Translations under genes and position numbers: made by a program
Part shown: positions 30,667-39,127 of the stretch, piece by piece
Layout of the letters: each line of letters opens with the position of its first letter
Position numbering within the stretch: the stretch's first letter is position 1
The notes under the pieces: model-generated
What the model saw: the letters and a program-made list of their open reading frames with translations, nothing else
Database searches by the model: none
What the model was told of the DNA's origin: nothing
Assembly: GCF_000612585.1 (NCBI RefSeq)
Contig: NZ_JFCA01000025.1
Coordinates: 40,299 to 104,298 of the forward strand
Reading direction: 5' to 3'
DNA length: 64,000 nucleotides
Source: Pseudomonas sp. CHM02
GTDB lineage: Bacteria > Pseudomonadota > Gammaproteobacteria > Pseudomonadales > Pseudomonadaceae

Positions 30667-31148
30667 CAGTAGCACCTATGATAAAACGCCATCCGCCCTA
30701 CCGCCCCTGATCATGGGCAACCCTCCATCACGCTGCGCCAGGCAACGCACCGCGGGGTTCGCACATTCACTCGAGGACCGCAGGGTGGGCACACAAGGCC
30801 GATGTATCGACCTCACTTTTATGTCCCTTCTGCGCTGACTTCTTATCATTATTGGCTTCAGCTACCTGGGCGAGAGCCAATCGCTGGGACGTATACGGAT
30901 GTACGCGCCAGAGAAAGACTAGACCAAGACGGCGCGCAGAATATCACGGCAAACGGCGTTTATGCGCCGTTTGGCCAATTGACAGCTCTAAATCGCGGGT
31001 TTTAACGCTTCGATGTCAAGCGTGGCAGGCGCGACGTGGGGTCACAGGCCAGGAACTCTCAGGCAAAAGGCTGTTCTAGACAGCTTCGCCGCTGCTTGCG
31101 TAGCATCGGCGGCTCTCCTTCGTACCACCCTTCAACACAGAGCGATCC
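30667..31148. other. 482-base divergent interval between mqo and the MFS gene
   Basis: It contains the mqo promoter and an unusually long leader for the MFS gene. There is a perfect hairpin, AAACGGCG/CGCCGTTT, near 30950-30972. Another is ACGCTT/AAGCGT near 31005-31023. The riboswitch-like block at 31054-31070 follows, then a near-palindrome GCTGTTCTAGACAGC just after it. No coding frame looks convincing here. Confidence 0.6.
31054..31070 (+). promoter_or_regulatory. glycine-riboswitch-like 3' core in the MFS leader
   Basis: AACTCTCAGGCAAAAGG matches the conserved 3' block of glycine riboswitch aptamers. The conserved 5' part (GGAGAG and the GCCGAAGG-GCAA block) was not found upstream, so this is a degenerate or partial element, or chance. 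Confidence 0.35.
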
Positions 31149-32336
31149 ATGTCTATCCACCAAACACCCGGGCATGTACTGCCCGCGCGCAGCGCCGCCA
31201 AAATGGAAGCTGCCATGGCCGTGGGCGCTTTCGCGATCGGCACCGGCGAATTCGCCATCATGGGCCTGATGCCCGACATCGCCCAGAACCTGGGGTTAAG
31301 CGAACCCCAGGTCGGCCACGCGATCAGCGCCTACGCGTTGGGCGTGATGGTCGGCGCCCCGCTGCTGGCCATCCTCGGCGCCAAGTTGCTGCGCAAACAC
31401 ATGCTGCTGTTGCTGATGGGGCTGTATGCCCTGGGCAACCTCGCCACCGCCTTCACCCCGACGTTTGGCTCACTGGTCGCCTTCCGCTTCATCAGCGGCC
31501 TGCCCCATGGCGCCTATTTCGGCATCGCCGCTGTCGTCGCGTCCAGCATGGTGCCCAACGACAAACGCGCCGGCGCCGTAGCGCGAGTGATGATGGGCCT
31601 GACCCTGGCCATGCTGCTCGGCAACCCCATCGCCACCTTCCTCGGCCAACACCTGGGCTGGCGCTCGGCGTTTGCACTGGTCAGCGTGATTGCCCTGTGC
31701 ACAATCGCACTGGTCTGGCAATTCGTGCCCCATCGCCACGACGAACAACGCAGCGACCCGCGCAAGGAACTGCGCGCCTTCACCAAGCCGCAGGTGTGGA
31801 TGGCGCTGTCCATTGGCGCGATTGGTTTTGCCGGAATGTTCTGCGTATTCAGCTACCTGGCGCCGACCATGCTCGAAGTGACCAAAGTATCGCCGCAGTG
31901 GATTCCCTTCGGCCTCGCGGCGTTTGGTGTGGGCGGCATCATCGGCAACATCGCCGGCGGCAAGTTGTTTGATCGTATGCAGTTCCGCGCGGTTGGCCTG
32001 ATATTGGTGTGGTCGATGGCCGTGTTGCTGTTCTTCCCCTTCGCAGCGCCTTCACTGTGGGGCGTGCTGCTGAGCATGGGCTTGGTCGGCACCATGGTGG
32101 CCTTGGCTGCGCCGTTGCAGATCCGCCTGATGGACATTGCCCATGAAGCACCGAGTTTGGCGGCGGCGTCCAACCACGCCGCGTTCAACCTGGCGAACGC
32201 GCTGGGGCCGTGGTTTGGCGGGATGGCGATTACAGCCGGGTATGGCTGGACCAGCACTGGGTATATCGGCGCGGTTACGGCGTTGGTCGGTCTGGGTATT
32301 TATCTCGTGGCGAGACGGATGCAGGGAGGGCATTAA
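31149..32336 (+). CDS. MFS transporter, DHA1 family
   Basis: A 395-residue 12-TM antiporter-type MFS protein (FAIGTGEFAIMGLMPDIAQNLGL motif, FISGLPHGAYFGIAAVVAS, SNHAAFNLANALGPWFGG). It resembles arabinose-efflux/YdhP-like exporters; substrate unknown. It has a long 5' leader, described separately, which could provide RNA-level control. Confidence 0.88.
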   Translation: MSIHQTPGHVLPARSAAKMEAAMAVGAFAIGTGEFAIMGLMPDIAQNLGLSEPQVGHAISAYALGVMVGAPLLAILGAKLLRKHMLLLLMGLYALGNLATAFTPTFGSLVAFRFISGLPHGAYFGIAAVVASSMVPNDKRAGAVARVMMGLTLAMLLGNPIATFLGQHLGWRSAFALVSVIALCTIALVWQFVPHRHDEQRSDPRKELRAFTKPQVWMALSIGAIGFAGMFCVFSYLAPTMLEVTKVSPQWIPFGLAAFGVGGIIGNIAGGKLFDRMQFRAVGLILVWSMAVLLFFPFAAPSLWGVLLSMGLVGTMVALAAPLQIRLMDIAHEAPSLAAASNHAAFNLANALGPWFGGMAITAGYGWTSTGYIGAVTALVGLGIYLVARRMQGGH

Positions 32337-32533
32337 GCCGCAGGCGTTTGAACGATTGTGTAGTAGAGCTGATCCTATGTTCGCAGGGTGTGGATATCTG
32401 GAAACGCTAGGTTATATAGAAGCTCCGAATCTGACGGACAAGAACCATTCGCATTTAACGCCCATCGCACTATTGCGTGGGCGTATTGTGTTTTTTTCTC
32501 TACAATTCGAGAACGCAAATAAAGGATTTTTTT

Positions 32534-33196
32534 GTGAGCAGTCCAACAAACACTAAAGCCCGTTCCACCGATGATGAAATTGATTTGATTCCTCTTGTTC
32601 AAGCGTTGTGGAAAAGTAAGATAACGATTATCGCAACAGCCATCGTGGGCACAGTCGCTTCGTTGGCCCTCTACGTGTCGACGCCTGAACAGTGGACCGC
32701 CAGCACATACATCACTAAACCGTCACTGTACAGTCTATATAAAGAGGTCAATGAAAAAGACGCACCAGCCACGGCCAGCCCACTGTCGCTGGAGACCAAG
32801 CTGTACAGAACGATCCAAAACGATATTTTCTATTCCGCCATGGGCGTCATGGCTGCCCAATCCGTTACGTTGAAAGAACCCCCCCCCAAACAAAGTGCAA
32901 ATGAGCCCGTCCTTTATATCGCCTCTACCACTGCGACCACGGCAGCATTGGCTTCCTCTGCGCTGAAGTCCGCAATGGAAACCGCCAACACCAAAGCCAT
33001 CGAACTTAACCTTCCGGCATTGGCAGCAGGCAATACATTAAAAGCATTTAACACGTTGGATGAAGTAAAAACGTCCACCATCAAGAGCGCCAAGAAGTTT
33101 GCATTTCTAGGGGCTTTTATGGGGCTTATTCTAGGAAGTGCCTTTGTGCTCGGCAGGTTTTTTATTCGACAATACAAACAGTCGAATGGAGCGTGA
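32534..33196 (+). CDS. short Wzz-type chain length determinant protein (orphan)
   Basis: A 220-residue protein with the Wzz layout: cytoplasmic N terminus (DDEIDLIPLVQALWKSKITIIATAIVGTVASLALYV, first TM), a periplasmic region containing WTASTYITKPSLYSLY, and a second TM near the C terminus (FAFLGAFMGLILGSAFVLG). It starts with GTG at 32534 after AAAGGA. It is shorter than typical Wzz (about 330) and more AT-rich than its neighbours, with no O-antigen genes nearby, suggesting acquisition or a relic. Confidence 0.75.
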   Translation: MSSPTNTKARSTDDEIDLIPLVQALWKSKITIIATAIVGTVASLALYVSTPEQWTASTYITKPSLYSLYKEVNEKDAPATASPLSLETKLYRTIQNDIFYSAMGVMAAQSVTLKEPPPKQSANEPVLYIASTTATTAALASSALKSAMETANTKAIELNLPALAAGNTLKAFNTLDEVKTSTIKSAKKFAFLGAFMGLILGSAFVLGRFFIRQYKQSNGA

Positions 33197-33531
33197 GCGC
33201 CGCTATAGCAGTTCTTCAATCAGTAGATAAATAGCGCAGACCAGCAGGGAAGCAATAAAAACAATAAACAATTTCGCGGAAAATGTTGTTTTCATCAAGA
33301 ATACTTTTATAAAGCAAAATAATGGCCTAGAGCCATTATTGCACCATGTCCGCCTTTTTTCACGGTAATTCTTTGCTGAACACAACACGCACGTGCCCTT
33401 CACCGCCGGGTTTGTCAACGCCGAAAGTCGAGATTGAAGTCGTCTCATCAGCGGAGGGTGGCTGAGCATGAATCCTGTGTCTTTATTCCTGATAAACTTG
33501 CGCCCTCTGCCTTGCCCACTCAGATTGTCCA
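33197..33531. other. intergenic region between the Wzz-like gene and dusA
   Basis: The region is relatively AT-rich at its start. It holds a possible 30-residue membrane peptide on the minus strand, listed separately. The last 60 bases precede dusA and probably hold its promoter. No repeat was recognised. Confidence 0.5.
33203..33295 (-). CDS. possible 30-residue membrane peptide
   Basis: ATG at 33295 opens MKTTFSAKLFIVFIASLLVC and ends with a short acidic tail, a single-TM small protein plan. There is no good ribosome site and no family known to me. It is AT-rich like the Wzz-like neighbour. Uncertain. Confidence 0.3.
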   Translation of the reverse strand: MKTTFSAKLFIVFIASLLVCAIYLLIEELL

Positions 33532-34527
33532 ATGCCCCTGATCAGCGCTTCACAGCAACCTCTCTCCCGCCGCTTCTCGGTCGCCCCGATGATGGATTGG
33601 ACCGACCGCCACTGCCGGTTCTTCCTGCGTCTGCTCTCCAAGCACGCTCTGCTCTACACCGAGATGGTCACCACCGGCGCCATCCTCCACGGTGACCACG
33701 ACCGTTTCCTGCGCCATAACGAAGCCGAGCACCCGCTTGCCTTACAACTGGGCGGCAGTGTTCCCGCCGATCTGGCCGCCTGCGCGCGCATGGCCGAGGC
33801 CGCCGGTTATGACGAGGTGAACCTGAACGTCGGCTGCCCCAGCGACCGGGTGCAGAACAACATGATCGGCGCGATCCTGATGGCTCACCCTGCCCTGGTG
33901 GCGGATTGCGTGAAGGCGATGCGCGATGCGGTGTCGATTCCGGTGACGGTGAAGCATCGCATCGGGATCAATGGGCGGGACAGTTATGCCGAGTTGTGTG
34001 ATTTCGTCGGGACGGTGAAGGACGCGGGATGCACCAGTTTTACGGTGCATGCGCGGATTGCGATTCTGGAAGGGTTGTCGCCGAAGGAGAATCGCGACAT
34101 TCCGCCGTTGCGTTATGACGTGGCGGCACAGTTGAAGCGGGATTTCCCCGGGCTGGAGTTCATTCTCAACGGCGGCATCAAGACGCTGGAGCAGTGCCAT
34201 GCGCATTTGCAGACGTTTGATGGAGTGATGCTGGGTCGCGAGGCTTATCACAATCCGTATTTGCTGGCGGAGGTGGATCAGCAGTTGTTTGGCAGTGAGG
34301 CGCCGGTGATCAGTCGGGCGGAGGCGTTGGTGCAGTTGCGGCCTTATATTGCGCAGCATTTGGCGACCGGCGGTTCGATGCACCATGTCACTCGGCATAT
34401 TCTGGGGCTGGGCACCGGTTTTCCGGGAGCGCGCAAGTTCAGGCAGTTGTTGTCGGTGGATATTCACAAGGCGAGTGATCCGTTGGCGTTGCTGGATCAG
34501 GCGGGAGAGTTGTTGGAGGGGCGCTGA
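33532..34527 (+). CDS. dusA: tRNA-dihydrouridine(20/20a) synthase
   Basis: A 331-residue FMN-dependent TIM-barrel enzyme that reduces U20/U20a in tRNA. SVAPMMDWTDRHCRFFLR at the N terminus, catalytic Cys102 in NLNVGCPSDRVQNN, VKHRIGIN, FTVHARIAILEGLSP (DusA-type) and LNGGIKTLEQ are all present. dusA is a known insertion site for integrative elements; here it is intact and no element follows it. Confidence 0.96.
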   Translation: MPLISASQQPLSRRFSVAPMMDWTDRHCRFFLRLLSKHALLYTEMVTTGAILHGDHDRFLRHNEAEHPLALQLGGSVPADLAACARMAEAAGYDEVNLNVGCPSDRVQNNMIGAILMAHPALVADCVKAMRDAVSIPVTVKHRIGINGRDSYAELCDFVGTVKDAGCTSFTVHARIAILEGLSPKENRDIPPLRYDVAAQLKRDFPGLEFILNGGIKTLEQCHAHLQTFDGVMLGREAYHNPYLLAEVDQQLFGSEAPVISRAEALVQLRPYIAQHLATGGSMHHVTRHILGLGTGFPGARKFRQLLSVDIHKASDPLALLDQAGELLEGR

Positions 34528-34905
34528 GGTTGGGTGTCAGGGGGCGGTCGGTGGCCGGGCTGTTGTGGCGAGCAGGCTTGCCCTGCGTTGGGGCGCGCAG
34601 CGGCCCTAATAACTACGACGGCGTTCTCACTGAAAAACCTCATCGCCTTACTGGGGCCGCTTCGCAGCCCAACGCAGGGCAAGCCTGCTCACCACAAGAA
34701 GCCAGCGCCTACAGGGGGCCGCGTTGGTTAGGGGAACTTGGGTTGAACCTGCTGGCGGTTTTGGCCTCCTATTTAACACCAAGGCCGGTCTTTCAAACGG
34801 CCGTTTTCAGGTTGTTGCCCTCGCAAACGATCGAACGCATTTGCGCCCTTGAGCGCCTGCCGGCGCTCGGGTAATGTCATCAGACCCACAGGACAGAGCA
34901 CGCCC
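34528..34905. other. 378-base interval between dusA and tal
   Basis: Most of it is a REP-like inverted repeat (listed separately). The last 100 bases are non-repetitive and probably hold the tal promoter. No gene was seen. Confidence 0.6.
34564..34696. repeat. REP-like inverted pair with diverged arms
   Basis: TGTGGCGAGCAGGCTTGCCC and a near-inverted copy (GGGCAAGCCTGCTCACCACA) flank about 70 bases. The GCAGGCTTGC core differs from the other subtypes, and the unit is longer than the standard REPIN. Confidence 0.8.
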
Positions 34906-35832
34906 ATGACTTCCAAGCTGGAACAACTCAAGCAATTCACCACCGTCGTAGCCGATACCGGCGATTTCTCCACCCTCGCCAAGCTCAAGCCGCAAGACGC
35001 CACCACCAACCCTTCCCTGCTGCTCAAGGCCGCTTCGATCCCAGCCTATGCCCAGTTGCTGGATGAGGCCGTGAAGGACTGCAACGGCGACGTGGGCCTG
35101 GCCAGCGACCGCTTTGCGGTGGCAGTAGGTCAAGAAATTCTCAAAGTGGTGCCGGGCCGTATTTCCACCGAAGTGGATGCCCGCCTGTCGTTCGACACTG
35201 ACGCCGTACTCAAGCGCGCGCACCGTCTGATCGACCTGTACGACAAAGCCGGCGTTGGCCGTGACCGCGTGCTGATCAAGATCGCTTCCACGTGGGAAGG
35301 CATTCGCGCCGCTGAACAGCTGGAAAAAGAAGGCATCCAGACCAACCTGACCCTGCTGTTCTCCTTTGCCCAGGCCGTTGCCTGCGCCGAAGCCGGCGTG
35401 TTCCTGATCTCACCATTCGTGGGCCGTATCTACGATTGGTACAAGAAAGCCAACGGCAACGACTACACCGGTGCTGAAGACCCGGGCGTGCAGTCGGTAA
35501 CGCGCATCTACAACTACTACAAGGCCAACGGCTACAAGACCGTGGTGATGGGTGCGAGCTTCCGCAACCTGAGCCAGATCGAAGAGCTGGCTGGGTGTGA
35601 TCGCCTGACCATCAGCCCGGACCTGCTGGAGAAGCTGGCGGCGGATGAAGGCAAGCTGGAGCGCAAGCTGTCGCCGGGCCATGCAGGCGAAGCCCGTGTG
35701 CATCTGACTGAAGCGCAGTTCCGCTGGGAGTCCAACGAGGATGCGATGGCGACTGAGAAACTGGCGGAAGGTATTCGTCAGTTTGCTCGCGACCAGGAGA
35801 AGCTGGAGGCGCTGCTGTCGGCCAAGCTGTAA
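34906..35832 (+). CDS. tal: transaldolase
   Basis: A 308-residue class I transaldolase (TalB subfamily) of the non-oxidative pentose phosphate pathway. The [13 protein letters not shown] motif at 31-43, the Schiff-base Lys125 in [12 protein letters not shown], and [13 protein letters not shown] are all present. The start at 34906 gives the family N terminus [20 protein letters not shown]. It is followed by a strong terminator. Confidence 0.96.
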   Translation: MTSKLEQLKQFTTVVADTGDFSTLAKLKPQDATTNPSLLLKAASIPAYAQLLDEAVKDCNGDVGLASDRFAVAVGQEILKVVPGRISTEVDARLSFDTDAVLKRAHRLIDLYDKAGVGRDRVLIKIASTWEGIRAAEQLEKEGIQTNLTLLFSFAQAVACAEAGVFLISPFVGRIYDWYKKANGNDYTGAEDPGVQSVTRIYNYYKANGYKTVVMGASFRNLSQIEELAGCDRLTISPDLLEKLAADEGKLERKLSPGHAGEARVHLTEAQFRWESNEDAMATEKLAEGIRQFARDQEKLEALLSAKL

Positions 35833-35846
35833 AAGGCAGCGACTGC

Positions 35847-35883
35847 AAAAAGGGCGGAACCTGTGAGGGTTCCGCCCTTTTTT
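35847..35883 (+). terminator. rho-independent terminator of tal
   Basis: AGGGCGGAACC and GGTTCCGCCCT form an 11-bp stem, with A-tract upstream and T-tract downstream. Confidence 0.92.
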
Positions 35884-35903
35884 ATGCTGCCTGGACTGAC
35901 GCC

Positions 35904-35927
35904 ATCGCTGGCAAGCCAGCTCCTACA
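35904..35927. repeat. solitary REP
   Basis: One REP copy of the ATCGCTGGCAAGCCAGCTCC type, lying between tal and rssC without an inverted partner. Confidence 0.7.
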
Positions 35928-35943
35928 TAGCGGTAGCGTTTCG

Positions 35944-36426
35944 TCAGTGGCGTTCGAGGGCGTTGACGAGGTCGTGGAAGGCTTCGCGGTTGGACTCGTT
36001 GAGGCCCATCAGGATCTTGTGCGCTTCCAGTACCTTGACCCGCACCACTTCTTCGGACTGGTCTTGCGAAGGCAGGTCGGTCAGGCACTCCGGGCACGGG
36101 ATCGGGCGGTCAACGATGTTGAACACCTGGTCGAAGCCCATGGACTGCAACAGACGGGTGATGTCTTCGTGGGTGGTGACGACAGTCGGCAACAGGCCAA
36201 CCTTCTGCCGAGACAGAATGGACAACTTGGCCAAAAGGCCCAATGTGGTGCTATCGATGCTGCGGGTTTCGGTCAGATCGATCACGATCGCCGAGAAGTT
36301 CAGCGCTGTGAAGATCCGCTCAATCGTCGCATCCAGCGCCGAACACAAGGTCAGGCGCACTTCACCGACAAACTTCAGGACGAAGGTCCCGTCTTGCTCG
36401 GCGAATTGGATTCTTCCGGTACTCAT
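35944..36426 (-). CDS. rssC: STAS-domain anti-sigma-factor antagonist RssC
   Basis: A 160-residue protein with an N-terminal STAS domain (IQFAEQDGTFVLKFVGEVRLTLCSALD, then VIDLTETRSIDSTTLGLLAKL with the phosphorylatable Ser region). The C-terminal extension has a Cys-containing segment (RPIPCPECLTDL). It is coupled to rssB (TGATG overlap of one base). In Pseudomonas this pair works as phosphatase and antagonist in a partner-switching route linked to the general stress response; the exact target is inferred. ATG at 36426 is preferred over TTG at 36429. Confidence 0.82.
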   Translation of the reverse strand: MSTGRIQFAEQDGTFVLKFVGEVRLTLCSALDATIERIFTALNFSAIVIDLTETRSIDSTTLGLLAKLSILSRQKVGLLPTVVTTHEDITRLLQSMGFDQVFNIVDRPIPCPECLTDLPSQDQSEEVVRVKVLEAHKILMGLNESNREAFHDLVNALERH

Positions 36427-37607
36427 CAAAGATTCCTGCTCAACACCAATAGGGCGATATCATCCGGCATCTCCCCCAGCGTGGCCAATCCAAAAACCTG
36501 CCGCAGGCCATCCAGGCTGCCGCCCGCCGACTTGACCTTTTGGGGCAAGGCGGCTTCTTTCTCTTTGAGTGTAGGCTCTGGAAGAAGGTCCAGGATGCCG
36601 TCGGACATCAGCGTCAGGCTGAAGGTCGGCGGCAGCTCCAGGATGTGGTCTTCGTAGGTGGCTTCATTGAACAAACCCACCGGCAGACCACGCCCTTCCA
36701 GGTAACGCACACTGTCTGGAGTGTATAAAACCGGCATCGGCAAGTGACCGCCGATGCTGTAGGTCAAAAGACCGGTTTCTTCATCGATAACGCCGCCGAC
36801 CATCGTCACGTGCTTGCCCAGCTTGCAGCTGATCAGGCCTCGGTTGATGTGGCCCAGCACCTCGGAGGGAGTGAACTCCGGCAAGGTGCCGTTGCGCTTG
36901 GATTCGAACAACAACCGTGTGGTCATGAACTTCAACAACACGGTGACAAAAGCAGAGGAAGCACCGTGGCCGGAAACATCGGCCAGGTAGAACGCGACAC
37001 GCCGCTCGTCAACGCGGAAGTAGTCGACAAAGTCACCCGACAGGTACAGCGACGGGATGATCTGGTGCGCAAACTTGAATTCGTCGATGGTCCACGGGCT
37101 GACCGGCAGCATGTTCATCTGCACCTGGCGACCGGCGTTCTGGTCTTCCTGGAGCAGGTTCAAGCTGGCTTCGAGTTCGCGGTTGGCGGTTTCGAGCTTT
37201 TCGCGGTAGCGCTGGTTTTCGACCAGCAGGCGGGCACGGTCCAGCGCACGACGCACCGAATGCTCCAGCACGGCCAAGTCTTCCAGGGGCTTGATCAGGT
37301 AGTCGGCAGCGCCCAGGCGCAAAGCCTCGACGGCATCGTTCATCACGCCGGCACCGGACACGACAATCACCGGCGTCTGTGGGGCACGCTCGGTCACCTG
37401 GCGAATCAGCTCCAGGCCGCCCATCTGGGGCATGCGCAGGTCGCAGATCACTAGGTCGGGCTGGTCGCGCTCGAACACCTGGAGACCCTGTTGGCCATTG
37501 CTGGCCTGCAGGACGCTGAAGCCACTGTCTTCCAAATAGGCCGCAAGGCTCGCGCGCACTACTTCGTCGTCATCGATTATCAGCAGCGTGGCACTGGTTT
37601 TTTGCAT
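36426..37607 (-). CDS. rssB: response regulator with PP2C-type phosphatase domain (RssB)
   Basis: A 393-residue protein. A receiver domain at 1-125 (LLIIDDDEVVRASLAAYLEDSGF, phospho-acceptor Asp56 in VICDLRMPQMGG, Lys in YLIKPLEDL) is followed by a coiled linker (about 125-175) and a SpoIIE/PP2C serine phosphatase domain (about 185-390; SGDFVDYFRV, ADVSGHGASSAFV). The phosphatase probably acts on the STAS protein made from the overlapping next gene. Confidence 0.88.
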   Translation of the reverse strand: MQKTSATLLIIDDDEVVRASLAAYLEDSGFSVLQASNGQQGLQVFERDQPDLVICDLRMPQMGGLELIRQVTERAPQTPVIVVSGAGVMNDAVEALRLGAADYLIKPLEDLAVLEHSVRRALDRARLLVENQRYREKLETANRELEASLNLLQEDQNAGRQVQMNMLPVSPWTIDEFKFAHQIIPSLYLSGDFVDYFRVDERRVAFYLADVSGHGASSAFVTVLLKFMTTRLLFESKRNGTLPEFTPSEVLGHINRGLISCKLGKHVTMVGGVIDEETGLLTYSIGGHLPMPVLYTPDSVRYLEGRGLPVGLFNEATYEDHILELPPTFSLTLMSDGILDLLPEPTLKEKEAALPQKVKSAGGSLDGLRQVFGLATLGEMPDDIALLVLSRNL

Positions 37608-37883
37608 GTGGGCAAACGGCGCCAGAATTAGGTTGGCGTAGGCGGCTCGGCAATGGCCGGGCTCACGTACTGGATTCGCTTTCTAGCCTCTCTGTCCTAC
37701 AAAGCAATGGGATTTTGCCCATGCACAAAGGTAAAGCAGAGGTGCCCTTCTAAGGCGCAGACGGTACTCCCATCCGTGAGGGGTTTCAAGCTCATGCCGA
37801 TGGTCGCCGGGCGTCTTTACACCGCAAATCACCGGGAGTTATAAGAACAGGCACGACCACAACACAAAGTAAGGATGAAGCCC

Positions 37884-38180
37884 ATGAGCGAACACGAGCG
37901 CGACTACGCCGAAAAACGCGATTTCATCCGCATGCGTGTGGATGCCGATGTGTCTTTGATCCATGCAGGCCAGGAGATCGCTGGGGTTTGCGTGGACCTG
38001 TCCAGCTCCGGCATGCAGGTGCAGGCGCCGCGCCAGTTCAACGTAGGCGACCTGTTGACCGTACGCATCGATTCGGAGCACGCCGCCCTCAAGGGCCTGG
38101 AGGCGGACACCGAAGTGGTCTGGGCCAAAGCCACCGGTGACGATCAGCACCTGGGCCTTAAGATCCTGAAAATGCGCTGA
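37884..38180 (+). CDS. PilZ-domain protein
   Basis: A 98-residue single PilZ domain (KRDFIRMRVDADVSLIH, CVDLSSSGMQVQAP), the c-di-GMP binding fold; the D-x-S-x-x-G motif is clear (DLSSSG) and the N-terminal basic motif is KRDFIR. Role unknown. ATG at 37884 has an AAGGA site; an ATG three codons earlier lies inside that site. Confidence 0.85.
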   Translation: MSEHERDYAEKRDFIRMRVDADVSLIHAGQEIAGVCVDLSSSGMQVQAPRQFNVGDLLTVRIDSEHAALKGLEADTEVVWAKATGDDQHLGLKILKMR

Positions 38181-38191
38181 AAACCGCGCAC

Positions 38192-38223
38192 AAAAAAAGC
38201 GACCGCTGAGGGTCGCCTTTTTT
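38192..38223. terminator. bidirectional terminator between the PilZ gene and mlaA
   Basis: GCGACC and GGTCGC form a stem with loop GCTGA, flanked by seven A and a run of T, so it can terminate both convergent transcripts. Confidence 0.9.
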
Positions 38224-38242
38224 CATTTCAAAACGTCACGGC

Positions 38243-38932
38243 TTAAAAGTCGTCGACGACCTTGCCGTCCTTGACCTTGAACTCGCGGTTCTGCAGGTAG
38301 GCGTTGCGAATAAAGGTGTACTTGTCACCGGTGATCAACTTCTCGCTGTCGAGCAGGCTGGCACGGGTGTCGACGATGTTCAGGCCGAAGGTGCTGTTGC
38401 GCCAGCCGATATCGTTCATGTAGCGGTACGGTTGGGTGTAGCTGTCCACGTACTTGGACGGCGCGTCACGCAAAGTGCTTGGACCCAGCAGTGGCAGCAT
38501 CACGTAAGGACCGCTGCCCACCCCCCAGTAGCCGAGGGTCTGGCCGAAGTCTTCGTCGCTGCGTTGCAGCCCCATTTTGGTGCCTACATCAATGAAGCCC
38601 AGCACGCCGAAGGTGGTGTTGACCAGCAAACGGGCGGTGTCGACACCGGCATTGTGGGGCTTGAGCTGCAGCACGTTGTTGGCCAGGTTGCCGACATCGC
38701 CGATGTTGCGGAAGAAGTTGTGCACGCCATCCTGGACGAATTGCGGGGTCACGAACTGATAGCCCTGGGCCAATGGCTTGAGGGCGTAGGTATCAACCGT
38801 ATCGTTGAAGGTGAAGATCGGGCGGTTGACGCTTTCCCACGGATCGTCTTCCGACGCTGCGTGTGCGGCAAACGGGGCCAGCAGGACAGTGGCACACACT
38901 GACAGCTGAGCGAAGTAGTGGCTCCAGCGCAT
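38243..38932 (-). CDS. mlaA: MlaA/VacJ-family outer-membrane lipid transport protein without a lipobox
   Basis: A 229-residue VacJ-family protein (DDPWESVNRPIFTFNDTVDTYALKPLAQGY, GVLGFIDVGTKMGL, GQTLGYWGVGSGPYVMLPLLGPS). MlaA removes misplaced phospholipid from the outer leaflet together with the MlaFEDB system. E. coli MlaA is a lipoprotein, but here the signal (MRWSHYFAQLSVCATVLLAPFAAHA) ends in AHA/AS with no Cys at the cleavage point, so it is predicted to be cut by signal peptidase I and not lipidated. Confidence 0.88.
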   Translation of the reverse strand: MRWSHYFAQLSVCATVLLAPFAAHAASEDDPWESVNRPIFTFNDTVDTYALKPLAQGYQFVTPQFVQDGVHNFFRNIGDVGNLANNVLQLKPHNAGVDTARLLVNTTFGVLGFIDVGTKMGLQRSDEDFGQTLGYWGVGSGPYVMLPLLGPSTLRDAPSKYVDSYTQPYRYMNDIGWRNSTFGLNIVDTRASLLDSEKLITGDKYTFIRNAYLQNREFKVKDGKVVDDF

Positions 38933-38982
38933 AGCTTTTGCTCCTTGAATGGTCTGTCATGGGCGCTATGCCCTGAATAAGG

Positions 38983-38999
38983 CCGTCAGTATATGACGG
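38983..38999. repeat. hairpin upstream of mlaA
   Basis: CCGTCA and TGACGG flank GTATA about 50 bases before the mlaA start. It could be a 5' UTR structure or an operator. Confidence 0.4.
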
Positions 39000-39096
39000 A
39001 AGTCCCCAATTAGGCAGTAACTAGGAAACGTCTGACCAAAAATGGACAAAATTCCTACAATTAACAATCCTGTCATCGACTTGTCATCCCGACTCG

Positions 39097-39112
39097 ATAG
39101 CGTTAGCGCTAT
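39097..39112. repeat. perfect hairpin just before the HAD-like gene
   Basis: ATAGCG and CGCTAT flank TTAG, ending four bases before the AGGGA ribosome site of the gene at 39128. Such a hairpin could modulate initiation. Confidence 0.45.
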
Positions 39113-39127
39113 TTCAGGGATGTCGAC

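Noticed and set aside
33532..34527. Integrative element in dusA
   Set aside because: dusA is intact and followed only by a REP-like pair and tal; no integrase is present.
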